A stretch of 64,000 bases of DNA from assembly GCA_033032175.1 (NCBI GenBank), contig CM065331.1, positions 7,564,370 through 7,628,369 on the forward strand, in the 5' to 3' direction. The DNA is from Saturnia japonica (Eukaryota > Arthropoda > Insecta > Lepidoptera > Saturniidae). The first letter of the stretch is position 1, and each line of letters begins with the position of its first letter. Made by a program: the position numbers and the translations under genes. Shown piece by piece: positions 45,808-57,265 of the stretch. The notes beneath the pieces were generated by a model, which worked only from the letters and a program-made list of their open reading frames with translations, made no database searches and was not told the DNA's origin.

Positions 45808-46075
45808 TATAAGTGCTCAATTACAATGGATAGATAACTAAATCCCAAATAACAGATATCACAATAACATTCAATCATTCACTAGCGGTGCCTCGCGGCT
45901 CCGCTCGCATTTATTATGCAGTTTTTTTTTACTCATATTATTAACAAAAATTATAGTCTATAAATTATATAATAACATATTAATACTTCCCCTGTACCTA
46001 AAAAAATACATAAAAATCGGTATGATATTTAAAAAAATGTTTGTTAAAAATTTTTTTTCCTTTTTTTTAATTCTT

Positions 46076-46286
46076 TATAAGTTTAGTCACAATCTGACCT
46101 GATGTTAAGTGACGATGTAGCCCACGGCAGTAGCACGCTAAGCCTAGTGGAAGACTGGTTCTCAAGTGCAGCTGCCGGGACACACCTATTGGTGTTTGGC
46201 GACAGATTATCAACTTGAGTGTGGTATCTAGCCAGGCGGGCTTTAGAAAAAGCCCTAACACTATGCTATGGTCATCATCATGTTCT
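46076..46286 (-). repeat. SINE family B copy
   Basis: Reverse copy containing CACAATCTGACCTGATGTTA and ACTTGAGTGTGGTATCTAGC. It lies in a ~545-base flank that is repeated at 48595-49180, right after element B. Confidence 0.75.
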
Positions 46287-46576
46287 CCTGTACAATATTT
46301 GTTAGTTTCATGCTAAAAAAATTAGTAAAAAAATAAAAACCTCGAGTAACCCGATTTTTGATAACCCATTTTACTCAGTTCAAATGTTTTTTTATTGATG
46401 TGAGAGATGGATAGTGGACATGCTTGCCATGAGCGACCGAGACAGATAGATAGTGACGCCACTTTTTTACTAAAGTCAACAAAAGTAAGTAAAATTAATA
46501 AAATAATGAAAAATCTGGACCTAGTTTAGTTTAGGTTTATTGGAATAAAAGTCAGATAGGGAAATAACATTTTTTA

Positions 46577-48114
46577 TTACAATAAATGTTCAAATTGTTT
46601 ACCATCAGCCTCAATACATGCCCTACATGTTATTAAAAAAGATTTAGTTATTAGTCGGGCATATCCTCGAGAGTTGATGTCCTCAGCAGCTTGAGAAATT
46701 CGTTCATGCAGCTCGGCTACGCTGTCAATGGGCTTTGAATATAAATTTTCTTTGAGAAAGCACCAATATAAAAAAATCCAGGGGATTTAAATCTGGAGAA
46801 CGGGCTGGCCACGAGATAGTGCCTCAACGTCCAATCCACCTTCCCGTATATTCCTGGTCAAGGAAATCTCTTACTTGCACTGCGTAATGCGCTGGGCAGC
46901 CATCTTGTTGATACCACATGTGGCGACAATCTGTTAGTGGTACGTCCTCTAACAAAGTTGGTAAATTTTCTCGTAAAAAAATGTAGATAATTCGTGCCAT
47001 TCAAGTTCACAGGCAGCTCAAAAGGCCCAACAATTTTGCCGTTTAAAATTCCGGTCCACAGGTTTATTTTAAAGCGATACTGGGATCTGTCTTCTCGTAT
47101 TAAATGTGGATTCGCCACATGCCACTCGTGAAAATTGTTTAAGTTTATGTAACCATCTTTTTTAAATGTAGATTCATCTGACCATAGATTTTTTTGGATG
47201 AATTGGGGATTTTCATTATGTCTCTGTAGCATTGTTTCGTAACCATAACTGGTATTAAATTTGGGCACTAATCTGCATCGGTTTACATTGTGAACATCGT
47301 ATGAATCTGTCGCTTAATGTGATGGGATTCATCCAATAGCAGAGCGCTGTGAAGCGCTCATACGTTCCCGTCCAATCACAACGTCTTCATGGCGCCGTTG
47401 TGAATGGCGCCTGAGTGAGAAAGTGTCGAGCTTCGCCGGCGCATGCAACTGCGTGCGATTCGAGGGGATTACGAGAAATACATAATTACAAAATACAAAC
47501 AATCAGACGTCGTGCTATCCTTGAGTTACCATTACAAAGTGCAACGGGCAAACCTGCGTGCGTTGCGTACTCAGCTCATCAGACCTGATCATCCAGGACG
47601 TTCCCATCGGCTGGACGAACGAGCGTACGTGGCTATAGGTAAGAATTCCTGTCATAGGGGCGACAGATTCTTAAGCGCTAACAGCCTTCAAATCAAATCC
47701 GGTGGCTGTTTCCCAATGTTCGTGGTGGTCCGCGCACAAGCATTGTTCTACAAAATGAAATCCTTTCAGGATAATCTCGAGGAAGAAGACTTTGAACTCG
47801 TACGTGAAACGGATGCATTTCGACTCTTTGTAAAATACGATGTGATGTGCTTTTGGGTATTCCCGTTCTTTCTTCAATTTCACGAACGGAAATACTTGGG
47901 TCATCTGCGACCTTTTGCAACACTTTTTCCTCGTAAGGAAAACGAGCTCTACCTCCAGTCCGTATTTGATTCGGAAAATGGCCACCCTCCGTGAGTGAAC
48001 GGTGCACATTAACAAATAGTGATCCGGATAGCGCTATAAATTTGGATATCTTTCACGATAAAGTCTAGCGACGGGACTTGCGTTGCATCTGCATTCCCCA
48101 TAAATGAGGTGCAT
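46577..48114 (-). pseudogene. Tc1/mariner transposase remnant of element B
   Basis: Minus-strand pieces: MHLIYGECRCNASPVARLYR, EIEERTGIPKSTSHRILQ, then a 502-base foreign insert, then LQRHNENPQFIQKNLWSDES with the first Asp and RFKINLWTGILNGKIVGPFE. A further frame reads MWYQQDGCPAHYAVQVRDFL with the second Asp and WPARSPDLNPLDFF with the third, then RGYARLITKSFLITCRAC, and ends EADGKQFEHLL. Forty-one residues separate the second and third Asp, so this is also a DD41D-like family, distinct from the intact element at 37892. Stops, frameshifts and the insert make it dead. It keeps the C-terminal half that element A lost. Confidence 0.82.
47237..47738. other. 502-bp insertion inside element B, 9-bp direct repeats
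   Basis: Relative to element A, element B has extra sequence flanked by AGCATTGTT at 47228-47236 (within two bases) and 47739-47747. The insert is GC-richer than the host and open on the + strand for over 100 codons (ITKYKQSDVVLSLSYHYK, RPDHPGRSHRLDERAYVAIG). It shows no inverted ends, poly-A or recognisable domain. Short direct repeats fit an insertion event, but the class is unknown; it may carry a fragment of a host gene. Confidence 0.6.
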
Positions 48115-48956
48115 GTTCGCATATTCCCGTGAAGTGTAGCGGCGTAGGCATGGTAGACATGTGCGAATAAAAAACATTTGAAGTGAGTAAAATGGGTTAG
48201 CAAAAATCGGGTTACTCGAGGTTTTTATTTTTTTACTAGTATGAAACTAACAAGTATTGTACCATTTTACAATCCTGATTAAATGCCGGAACTTCTAATA
48301 GCATTTGCCAAGGCACTTTAGTACATTTTTTTAAAGGAGGGCCTTTCAAAGTCGACAAATTTTGAAAATGTTAGCTTCATAGTTTAACAAATAGTCTTAA
48401 TTCTAGAAAACTTGGGGCAGTTGTGTCATTATTTTTGACTGTGGTTCTAGAAATGCTATTTAGGGTTACGCTTCCAAAGTTTAAATAAACAAAAATAATA
48501 AAAATTAACCACAATAACCGAAAAATGGTTACAGTTTGACCAAATTTCTACGTTTTTCTTAAATGCCCATAATTTCCAAACTGCATGGGATAGATTTTTT
48601 TTCTCATGATGGTTACAATCAATCCTGTCAACCCGTCTTGGCTTGACGTTGAGTTCTGGGACACCTGTATAAGTGTTTAATTACAATGGATAGATAACTA
48701 AATCCCAAATAACAGATATCACAATAACATTCGTATATCCTTACATGTAAAACGGCCCGTCTGATAAAATTAAACAATCTTTCACTACGCTCGCATTTAT
48801 TATGCAGTTTTTTTTTACTCATATTATTAACAAAAATTATAGTCTATAAATTATATAATAACATATTAATACTTCCCCTGTACCTAAAAAATTACATAAA
48901 AATCGATAGGATATTTAAAAAAATGTGTTTGCTAAAGTTTTTTTTTTTCCTTTTTT

Positions 48957-49220
48957 AAATTCTTTATAAGTTTAGTCACAATCTGACCTGATGTTAAGTG
49001 ACGATGTAGCCCACGGCAGTAGCACGCTAAGCCTAGTGAAAGACTGGTTCTCAAGTGCAGCTGCCGGAACACACCTATTGGTGTTTGGCGACAGATTGTC
49101 AACTTGAGTGTGGTATCTAGCCAGGCGGGCTTTAGAAAAAGCCCTAACACTATGCTATGGTCATCATCATGTTCTCCTTAACCGAAAGCTCGGACTCATT
49201 GCAGGGATTTGAAATCATTG
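48957..49220 (-). repeat. SINE family B copy
   Basis: Reverse copy with the head (AATGAGTCCGAGCTTTCGGT on the minus strand) as well as the 3' part. Its head is missing in the otherwise matching copy at 46076-46286, where element B's truncated end begins. Confidence 0.78.
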
Positions 49221-50430
49221 CTTTAAATTATTAAAATAAGATTTGTCAATAGTACCTATCAATTGGAAAAAAAAAATTACAAAAGTATATTTTTATTTAT
49301 TTTCTACCGATTTTGACGAATTTTCTATACAAGAAGCTTATGTCATCGCTCAATTTATATGCTATAAAAATTGACAAAACATAATACGTTTAGAAATCAC
49401 AATCAAGGATTTAAAAAAATGTTTATCTTTTCTCAACCGATTTTGATGTTTGTACACGGGAAGCATAATTACTCCATAATTAATAGGGTCAAAGCTCAAT
49501 CAATAATACTTACTGAAATTATAAAAAAGGGCATTTACGAATTTTATTACAATTCGTACTACAAAAGAATATATTATACCTTAATAAGTAACCTATATAA
49601 ATTCCAACGCACCTGTTTAGCCTATCGTTATTCTCACTTCCCGTACTTGCCTACTAACGGCTTTCTAGATTACTTCACGTTACTTCTTAGCGAGAAATAT
49701 TATTATAGCCTATAAAGTTCCTAAATAAATGGGCTATAAAATATAAAAATAGTTTCTCTAATATGACCTGTTAGTTCCGGAGATTAGAGCGTTTAAAGAA
49801 AGAAACAAAAAAAATCTCATAATTATAATATGTCGAAGCTATATTGCCAAAATCGTGATATTATAATTTAACTAGTGAAACTGTAATTGCACGGTATATT
49901 GACAGTCGGCTTCACTTCCCAAGCTCAAAAACTACCCAACGAATTTTCATACGGTTTTGATCTATGGACTCAACGATTCACGAGGAAGGTTACGGTGTAC
50001 AATTCATTAGGTTTTATGTAAATTGTCTGAAATATGATGATGACTGTTGAAGATGTCGAATAAAATCATGCCGACTGGGATCTTTACCGGCGTGCCGCGC
50101 GTCAACAACGACAAAAAAGGATGTAGTCATATTATATTATGCTGTCCTACCCGTATGAAACCAGGGCGGGTTGCTAGTTAATTCATACAGTACAGAAAAA
50201 AAATTATTTTCTTTATGATAGAGAGCCTCGGTTGTATATAACGATGACGACAAACGCTTTTCGTTTCGGTAAAAAAAGGATCGTTCGCTTAAGATTGCTT
50301 ACATTGTAACGCAATTCCAAACGTTATCAATATAGAATAGTAAAACAGAAATAAAGATATCGTCAATGTACTATAAAAATGCGGCAATAAAAACTACGCC
50401 GGACCGGCGTACTCGAGTCGGTGTGATACC
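49221..50430. other. Upstream region of gene 3, repeats only
   Basis: About 49300-49420 matches 56530-56640 (TATGTCATCGCTCAATTTAT). 49828-49917 repeats the left end of the unclassified element at 29180-29268. 49930-50180 is the Helitron-like element shared with the gene 2 upstream region. A 114-codon frame at 49371-49715 is AT-driven and has no recognisable domain. Confidence 0.5.
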
Positions 50431-50924
50431 GACAATACTAATCACTATGGCAAGCTTCATTTCAAATAGTCACTACACACTACGATATAAGTTGTCGTAT
50501 TCCAGGAGCTATCTGTATGTAGGTAGCGCGGTACCTAGTTGAAACGCCATCGGAAACCAATCATTAATCATCAATTAATTAATCCTGCATTATGGTTTCA
50601 TTTGTTACAAACCCTTATTATATGGCGCAAATAGAAAAAGATATAAATAGTAGTTGTAAGGTAAGGTTTGTTACTTCTCGATTAATCTGTCAAGTTTGAA
50701 AAGTATTTTTTTTTTTCTACAGTATTGTCTATTCAAACTATATCCGAGTAATGAAACAGTTTACAATATACTAACAATAGTTGCTTATAAATAGTGTTAA
50801 ATATTACAGGCGACACCGAAACCTAAAATATGTATAGAAAGCTGAAAATGACAATATAATATTGTCCTCTAAAAACTTATGCAACAATCAAATATGGCGC
50901 CGCGACGCATCAGTAGCTCGAAAA

Positions 50925-51079
50925 CCGCGCGCTTCCTGCATTCTTCCCGCCTTCGGGCGCTTTACGTTTACTTTTTTTATCTTAAAACAAGACTACGTAC
51001 GATCCAGCCAGTTTGCTCCATATACAATGTAAATGAGTAGCGTATAAATACAGAATGTGTGCTGATGACAACATTCAGA
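50925..51079 (+). promoter_or_regulatory. Promoter of cuticular gene 3
   Basis: TATA box TATAAATA at 51043-51050, initiator TTCAGA with A at 51077, and the shared upstream block GCGCGCTTCCTGC, CTTCCCGCC, TTTACTTTTTTT at about 50926-50979. Nearly identical to the gene 2 promoter, with a one-base change in the initiator (TCAGT to TCAGA). Confidence 0.8.
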
Positions 51080-51106
51080 AGCCATCGGGGTCTTCAAGAC
51101 AGCAAG

Positions 51107-54100
51107 ATGAGAGTTCTGGTTAGTTCGCCTTTGTATTAAATAAAATATACAGTGATTTTATCAAAAAGTGAATTAGTATTATGATTAATGTTCGTGTAAA
51201 TTACTTCACAATACTGGTTTTTTTTTTCTCAATTCAAGTATTAAAATTAAATAAAATATTTTAAAGTTATTAAGTTATCTCTGCATCATTATAAATATTA
51301 TGTAGGATGTATGATAGAATGACTTTTGTTTACAAAACTTAAATTTTATCTATGGTATATTATATTGGTTATTATAGAGTAAAAGACGATGTAAAAGAGA
51401 TGACGTTATGAACGAGCCAAGAGTGTGAGTGAACAATGTGATAAATGAAGGAAAGGGGTAGGAAATAGGAAGGAGGACGGGGGGTTGTGTGACGACGTTA
51501 GCGGTGTTAAGACGTGTACGATTAAGATTTGTATATTTAAGACCATAGATTAATATGAATATACGGAAATAGATGGGTATGTCAAAAATATACTTTTATT
51601 TTGAGTGCCTCCATCTAGTGGATATACTTGAAATAAGTGTAATATACGAAAGTAGATTACTTAAATATTTATTTTTATTTATAGGGTATTTACTCTAATT
51701 AAAACAATTTCATTTCATGACAATAGTAATATATTTATAGTATTAAATAAACATATGACGTACATACTTATGGAGTCCTGACTCAATTTCTAACCCTAAC
51801 CTAACACTAATAACAGTTCATAAGTTCGGACGAAGGAGAACTCAATTCGACGCCAATAACACAAACACTTTCCGTAAAGTTTTTAAAACCTCAAACTACT
51901 GCTCAAATCACTGATAATAATTTACACGAAAAAATGCTTATGCGCATCCAAACAGGTATCTAGACATTTTTTAAATGTTGCCAAAGGAAGAAATGGGTTA
52001 ATCACTAAACTAAGCTACAAATTCCCAAATTTTGAGATTTAGATATAAAACCCTCCAAAATAGTATGGTCATTTACCATATTATTTGTGACTACGTACTT
52101 TACTATGCTAAAAACCCTATTTCCTTTGTTATATTTTATAACCTCATAATTTATCTCCATATATATTTAAAGATTCTCTCTAAACTCATTTATAATAATC
52201 TTATAAGATGGAGGAAATGTCCAGATCTGGTAAAAGTGGTAAAAATATTTTTTTAAGTCTAACACAGAACTTTTATAATTGTTATCTTTAACTTTTTTCT
52301 ATTTATGTAGTAGTAAAGTGAAGAAATAAAGTTCTATTAATAAAGTAGTAACTAATAGGTTTGCGGTTCGTACTGATAATATTATGAACCTTTTTTACTA
52401 TTGGTAACAATGTAATGAAAATCTGTCGAAGATATATCAATTATCTTCGAAAGATGTCGCTAAATAATAATAAAAAACGTTGTTCGAAGATACCACAGCA
52501 TGTTTAAGACGAAGAGTGTGATTACTGTGATTATGATTATTACTGAGATGACGACGAAACATATCTATTTACTAATAACAAATATATTTCCTTTATCATA
52601 AAGGGATCCACTTATAAATTTTAAAAAATTACATGGTTATAACGGTTAGATCACAAATAGTTTTTCAAGTGACAAAAGATTATTGCTACATATCAAGATC
52701 CGATAATCACGTTTGCATATGAAGACATCATAATTATTAGTATTACATAACGTATTTTATAGAAAATGTAAGACTTTTACTACACCTTAAAAACATTTAC
52801 TTATATTAATAAAAATAAGCCTCAATAAAAAAAAATAGTTTTATATCCAACGGCTATACATTTGGGTCATCTAATTTTTAGGGATTTCAAACAGAAGTTT
52901 TAACCTATTGTTAATTATTAGTATTTTAGTTAAAGTTAAAATTAACATTAATTAATTTTACAGATTGTTTGCACTGCCATTCTTGCATACGCCAACGCAG
53001 CTCCATCTCACCTGTTGCCCCTGTCACCACTGACAGCCCGGTCTAACGCTTACCCAGCCACCATACCCACCGTACGGACTCCTGGAAACTGGCCTCCTAG
53101 AACTTCCAGAGACAGTCAGGCCGCTGCCATTGACACACATGTCAAATACGCTGACCAGGCACAGGCAACCATCGACAAAGCGAGACAAATATCCGAAAAT
53201 GCTCAAGTACAGTTAGAGGGCGCTCTCGCGAGTAGCGCTTCTGTATGGGCTAAAGGTGCTGCTGTAGGTCCTTATGTTGCTGGTGTTGCACCTTACTCCG
53301 CCGTTGCATCTTACTCCGCCATACCTACGGTCTCTTCGGGAGACATCCAAGCTGCTGAGATCGACGCACATGTCAAATATGCTGACCTCACACAGGCAGC
53401 CGTTGACAATGCAAGACAATTATCTGAAAATGCTCAAGCACAGTGGGATAGCGTTCTCGCGAGTAACGCAGGATCTTTGGTAAAAAGTGCTGTTGTGGCT
53501 CCTTACGTAGGTAATGTAGCACCTTACTCCGCCGTGCCCACTGTCTCTTCTGGAGACATTCAAGCTGCTGCGATTGACGCTCAAGTCAAATATGCTGACC
53601 AAGCACAGTCATCCATCGACAAAGCGAGACAATTAAGTGAAAATGCTCAAGTACAGTTGAACGGCGCTCTCGCAAGTGGCGCTTCTGTTTGGGCCAAAGG
53701 TGCCTCTGTAGGTCCTTATGTTGCTGGTGTTGCACCTTACTCAGCAGTTACAACTTACTCCGCCGTACCTACTTTCTCTTCGGGAGATATTCAAGCTGCT
53801 GAAATCGACGCACGTGTTAAATATGCTGACTTCGCACAGGCAGCCGTTGACAAAGCGAGACAGATATCTGATAATGCTCAAACACAGTTGGAAAGCAGTC
53901 TCGCGAGTAATGCAGTATCCTTGGTCAAAAGTGTGGGTCCTTACGTAGCTAACGTTGCACCGTATTCCGCTATTGCATCTTACTCCGCCGTAGCTCCTAT
54001 CACTCCAGTAGGTTACACAGGATTCGTTTCTCCCGCCGTCAAGAGTTTTTCGACACAATTTCAATCACAGGCATCTAAAGCCGAAGCCGACTATAAAGCC

Positions 54101-54388
54101 GCCGAAGCTAGTGTTAAAGCTGCCGAAGCCAGCGTGAAATCAATCGAATCAAAGAAAGCTGAAATTGAACAATCCGTAAAAACCGCTGTAGCCTCACTCG
54201 AATCTGCTAAATCTGAGGCTGGTAAGGCGTTCGCCACTTTTCACACGTTACCATTCGTAGCACGTACCGTTGGTCTGACAAGCGGATACTTGACACCAAA
54301 TGTTTACTCGTCTGCAGCCTTCGGACAGCCCATAGTGCAACCCATTGCCCCCGTGATCGGCCAAACCTACTTGAAGACTTTGTGTTAA
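51107..54388 (+). CDS. Repeat-rich cuticular protein, four modules (gene 3)
   Basis: Two exons, 51107-51118 (ATGAGAGTTCTG) and 52964-54388, joined in phase 0 across a 1845-base intron; 478 residues. It is a tandem paralogue of gene 2 with signal peptide MRVLIVCTAILAYANAAP and four modules instead of seven. The first module begins unusually: VRTPGNWPPRTSRDSQAAAI replaces the TVSSGDVQAAAI of gene 2, caused by a short in-frame insertion. It also lacks the WQTLDAIKTAEAQLDG piece. The last module, coiled-coil tail and C-terminus (ending TYLKTLC) are almost identical to gene 2 at DNA level, closer than the 5' halves. The frame has no stop or shift and the splice sites and promoter are intact, so it is probably functional. 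Role as for gene 2: secreted structural cuticle protein, inferred. Confidence 0.9.
51285..52545. other. Extra ~1.25 kb within the gene 3 intron
   Basis: Sequence matches the gene 2 intron up to TATCTCTGCATC and resumes at GACGACGAAAC. The segment between has no counterpart in gene 2. It includes a purine-rich patch near 51450 and an inverted pair near 52425-52455 (GTCGAAGATATATC / TATCTTCGAAAGAT). No known element recognised and the boundaries are approximate. Confidence 0.55.
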
Positions 54389-54437
54389 ATCTTTGAATCG
54401 AGTTAAAATTGATGTCGACGCTTATTTTTGTACTCTA

Positions 54438-54443
54438 AATAAA
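54438..54443 (+). terminator. Polyadenylation signal of gene 3
   Basis: AATAAA 50 bases after the stop, at the same distance as in gene 2. Confidence 0.7.
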
Positions 54444-54549
54444 TGGATAATTCGTAATTATTGATTAACGTTATTAATTATTTAACTTATTAACTATATT
54501 TAGCCATCTGGAATGCTCTGTAACCCAATAAATTACACAAGTTTAATGT

Positions 54550-55340
54550 AGTTAAATATTACATATACCGACTTTAATTCAAAACAAAGCATAGGAACAC
54601 ACATAGAAGAACATAGAGATATAACTGTTTTACAGTTTGGTGGTTTTAGAGATTTATACAATATAATCTTATAATTAGGAAAAAAAAGATTAAATCAAGG
54701 GACGTAACTCCGGGTTCCATACTTTTGACAGTGAACAAAAAACAAAAAAAACGCAAATAAAATATATACATAGTATAAAATGAAGTCACGTCTGTCCCCT
54801 ATATACGATTAGATTTTTTAAACTACGCAACGGATTTTAATGCGGATTTCACTAACATTTAGAGAATTTTTACCGAAGGTTTACATACAAAATACATTCC
54901 AATTAAGTTGTATAGTAAAGAAAATTCAATTATTTGTAAACAAGTTCGTCAAAAACTGATTTTCGGGCGCTTGCATGGCTTACACTGGCTAAACCTTATG
55001 AGGTACATCAAAATAATGCTCTAAAGAATTGTAGTCCTTTAAAAAGCTAAGATAAGAATACGCGATGGCATATATTAATTTCCTCAGGTTGACACATAAT
55101 AATCATTTTTATCTTCAACATAAATTTTTTTAAATATTACGTTATTTGCGAAGCTATTTTCTCTAATTCAGTATTAATCTTTATCCAAGTTCGTTAGTTA
55201 ATTTGGGCCATTTAATGTAGGTTAAGATTGTCCTTTACACTTTTAAATTTAAATGAATACCGTAGAAGATATAACGAATTCAAAATTATTCGCAACCAAA
55301 GAAATCCTACGATATATTGCGCGACGCGCAAGAATAACTA
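54550..55340. other. 3' flank of gene 3, no gene
   Basis: 54580-54750 matches 43895-44100 downstream of gene 2 (AACATAGAGATATAACTG, TCAAGGGACGT), part of the large duplication. 54780-55250 is extra sequence without a recognised element. Confidence 0.5.
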
Positions 55341-55605
55341 TGAAGTTACATAACATACCACTACGCTTTTACCCTCGAAGTGTTAGGCAGAGGTGTACAG
55401 ACACAGTTCGCCGGGCTTGTTTTAAGGTCATATGTAAAAGGAGGCGAGCCTATTGTCATTAATCGGGCACAAAGCCAAACTACAAACTGCTACTGAGAAT
55501 TTCATAGAAAACTTCAATAGCACTTTACTCGATCTGAGAATCGAACCAGGGACCTCGAGCATAGCAGACGCGTTTATGACCACTAGGCTAATGAGGCAAA
55601 TGAAG
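55341..55605 (-). repeat. tRNA-derived SINE (family A), near full length
   Basis: Minus strand: CCTCATTAGCCTAGTGGTCA (A box TAGCCTAGTGG), then GGTCCCTGGTTCGATTCTCA (B box). The body matches the forward copy at 4499-4755 and ends in GGTATGTTATG-type text. Inserted in the gene 3 flank and absent from the gene 2 flank. Confidence 0.82.
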
Positions 55606-55939
55606 TTATGAGCTGCCAATATTAAAGCGATAAACTCTAAATCAGGCTTTTTTAAACATAAAATATACCACTTTGTAAATTGGCATGTCATAAATGTTAG
55701 TTAGTAACCTGGTTTTGAAGAAAAAATGCTGTTTAGGTTTAAGAAAAATTTTGGTAATAACAAAATAATAATGACCATTATTTTCATTGTAAATAATAAA
55801 GTGTGCATTAAAAATTCAGTTTGCACAAAATGCTCTTTAAGCTCTTTGTAGCGTAAAAAGGCGATATATTAGGTTTATCTGTTTCTAAGAGGTCATTTGT
55901 AGTTTGAAGAAAGATACAGAGATCTTTTAATCCCTGTTA

Positions 55940-55985
55940 TTTAGGCGTTTTATTAAACTGAATAGATAACTAAATTCCAAATAAC
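55940..55985. other. Paralogous site without element A
   Basis: Flanks of element A near gene 2 (GATACAGAG..TTTTAATC upstream; GATAGATAACTAAAT downstream) are joined here by only about 20 bases containing a TA (CTGTTATTTAGGCG). It is therefore the equivalent site lacking the transposon. Confidence 0.7.
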
Positions 55986-56189
55986 AGATATCACAATAAC
56001 ATTCGTATATCCTTACGTAAATAAAACGGCCCGTCTGATAAAATTAAACAATCTTTCACATTTATAATATTAATAGTAGTGTGCCGCGACTTTGCTCGCA
56101 TTTATTACGCAGATTTTTTTTTTACTCATATTATTTATAATTGTTATAGTCTGTGTAATGTATTTGTTAAAGTTGTTTTTTTTTTAAAT

Positions 56190-56465
56190 TCTTTATAGGT
56201 TTAGCGTTAGGTCACAATCTCACCTGATGCTAAGTGACGATGTGGTCGACGATAGTAACACGCTAAGCCTAGTAGGTGAGCTGGCTCTCAAGTGCACCAG
56301 CCGGAACACACCTATTGGTGATTGGCGACAGATTTCCAACTTGAGAGTGGTAGCTAGCCAAGCGTGTATTAGAAAAAGCCCTACCACCATACTATGTTCA
56401 TCACGATCTTCTTCTTCACCGAAAGCTCAGACTCATTGCTGGGATTCGAAACCATTGCTTCAAAT
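56190..56465 (-). repeat. SINE family B copy
   Basis: Third copy in the gene 2/3 flanks (CACAATCTCACCTGATGCTA, ACTTGAGAGTGGTAGCTAGC, minus-strand head AATGAGTCTGAGCTTTCGGT). Confidence 0.78.
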
Positions 56466-56679
56466 AATCAAAATAAGAGTTGTCAATAATACTTTTCAAT
56501 CGATAAGTTATTACAAAAGTACATTTTTATTTATTTTCTACCGATTTTAACGAATTTTCTATACGGGTAGCTTATGTCATCGCTCAATTTATATGCTATA
56601 AATATGTTTAGAAGCACAATCAAGGATTAAGGAGAAATGTAAACATTTCTCAACCGATATTGATATTTTTTTGCGTAAC

Positions 56680-57265
56680 TGTGCCCGCCGCTGCGCTCGC
56701 GCGGACTACAATATGCCGTCGATCGGGCACCCCCCCCCCCCCGCTCCTGGTCATTTTAAAGATAAAATCCATATTGTACGTTATCCTTAGACAATAGAAA
56801 TACCCAAACCACGGTGAAGCTATAAAAGTCGTCAGAGGCTCCAGGGCCCCTAAGGCTGTACTGTTATCCGGAAAATCTAACAGAAAAAAAGGTAGTCATA
56901 TGCTCTTGTTGACTTTTTTGTAGGTCTTTTTAATGTGTATAATTATGTAGTACATTCATTTGCTATATCTCTTATGGTTTACTCAGCATAAGCCAATTAA
57001 GTGCCCGAATTTATTCACCATGGGCATTTTTTTTATTATTTGTGCGAAACCCAAATTCTATTTTTAAAATAAAATAAAGCTATCTGCCGGTGAAAGTCCC
57101 GCCAAAATCGGTCCAACCGTTTCGGAGGTTACCTGGAACAAACCGACAGACAGACAAAATTTCAAAAATTGGGTGTTTGTTGTAGGTGGCCGTACCTATA
57201 TAATATACTCACATTCACATGCATTTCAATTCACTTCAATTTTATTAATTGTAAAGATAGATGGT
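56680..57265 (-). mobile_element. Helitron-family copy, decayed ends
   Basis: Reverse copy of the 21121-21637 family (GGAACAAACCGACAGACAGA, AACCGTTTCGGAGGTTACC, ATTTTATTAATTGTAAAGAT). It contains a 13-14 base C run at about 56731-56744 and a ~110-base extra segment near 56790-56900. Neither terminus is clean. Confidence 0.6.

Larger units (their letters stand above)
46291..48667 (-). mobile_element. Rearranged Tc1/mariner element B
   Basis: The right end matches the right end of element A (CTGGGACACCTG, then TA) and its right flank also matches that of A, yet the transposase runs on the opposite strand and bases 47035-48667 are the inverse of 44500-45641. On the left, the element is cut ~400 bases short of a normal end, at text (TTGTTAGTTTCATGC) that is internal in the other arm. 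The simplest reading is a duplicate of the element-A locus whose interior was inverted between the long inverted repeats and then truncated. Confidence 0.75.

Noticed and set aside
47443..47994. 183-codon + strand frame as a novel gene
   Set aside because: Its second half is the antisense of the transposase remnant of element B; only the part inside the 502-bp insert remains unexplained.
49371..49715. 114-codon frame (FIFSQPILMFVHGKHNYS)
   Set aside because: AT-rich, Ile/Tyr/Asn-heavy translation of repeat-derived DNA, partly duplicated at 56.5 kb without the frame being kept.
55253..55691. Frames on both strands around 55.3-55.7 kb
   Set aside because: They overlap the family A SINE and have no independent support.
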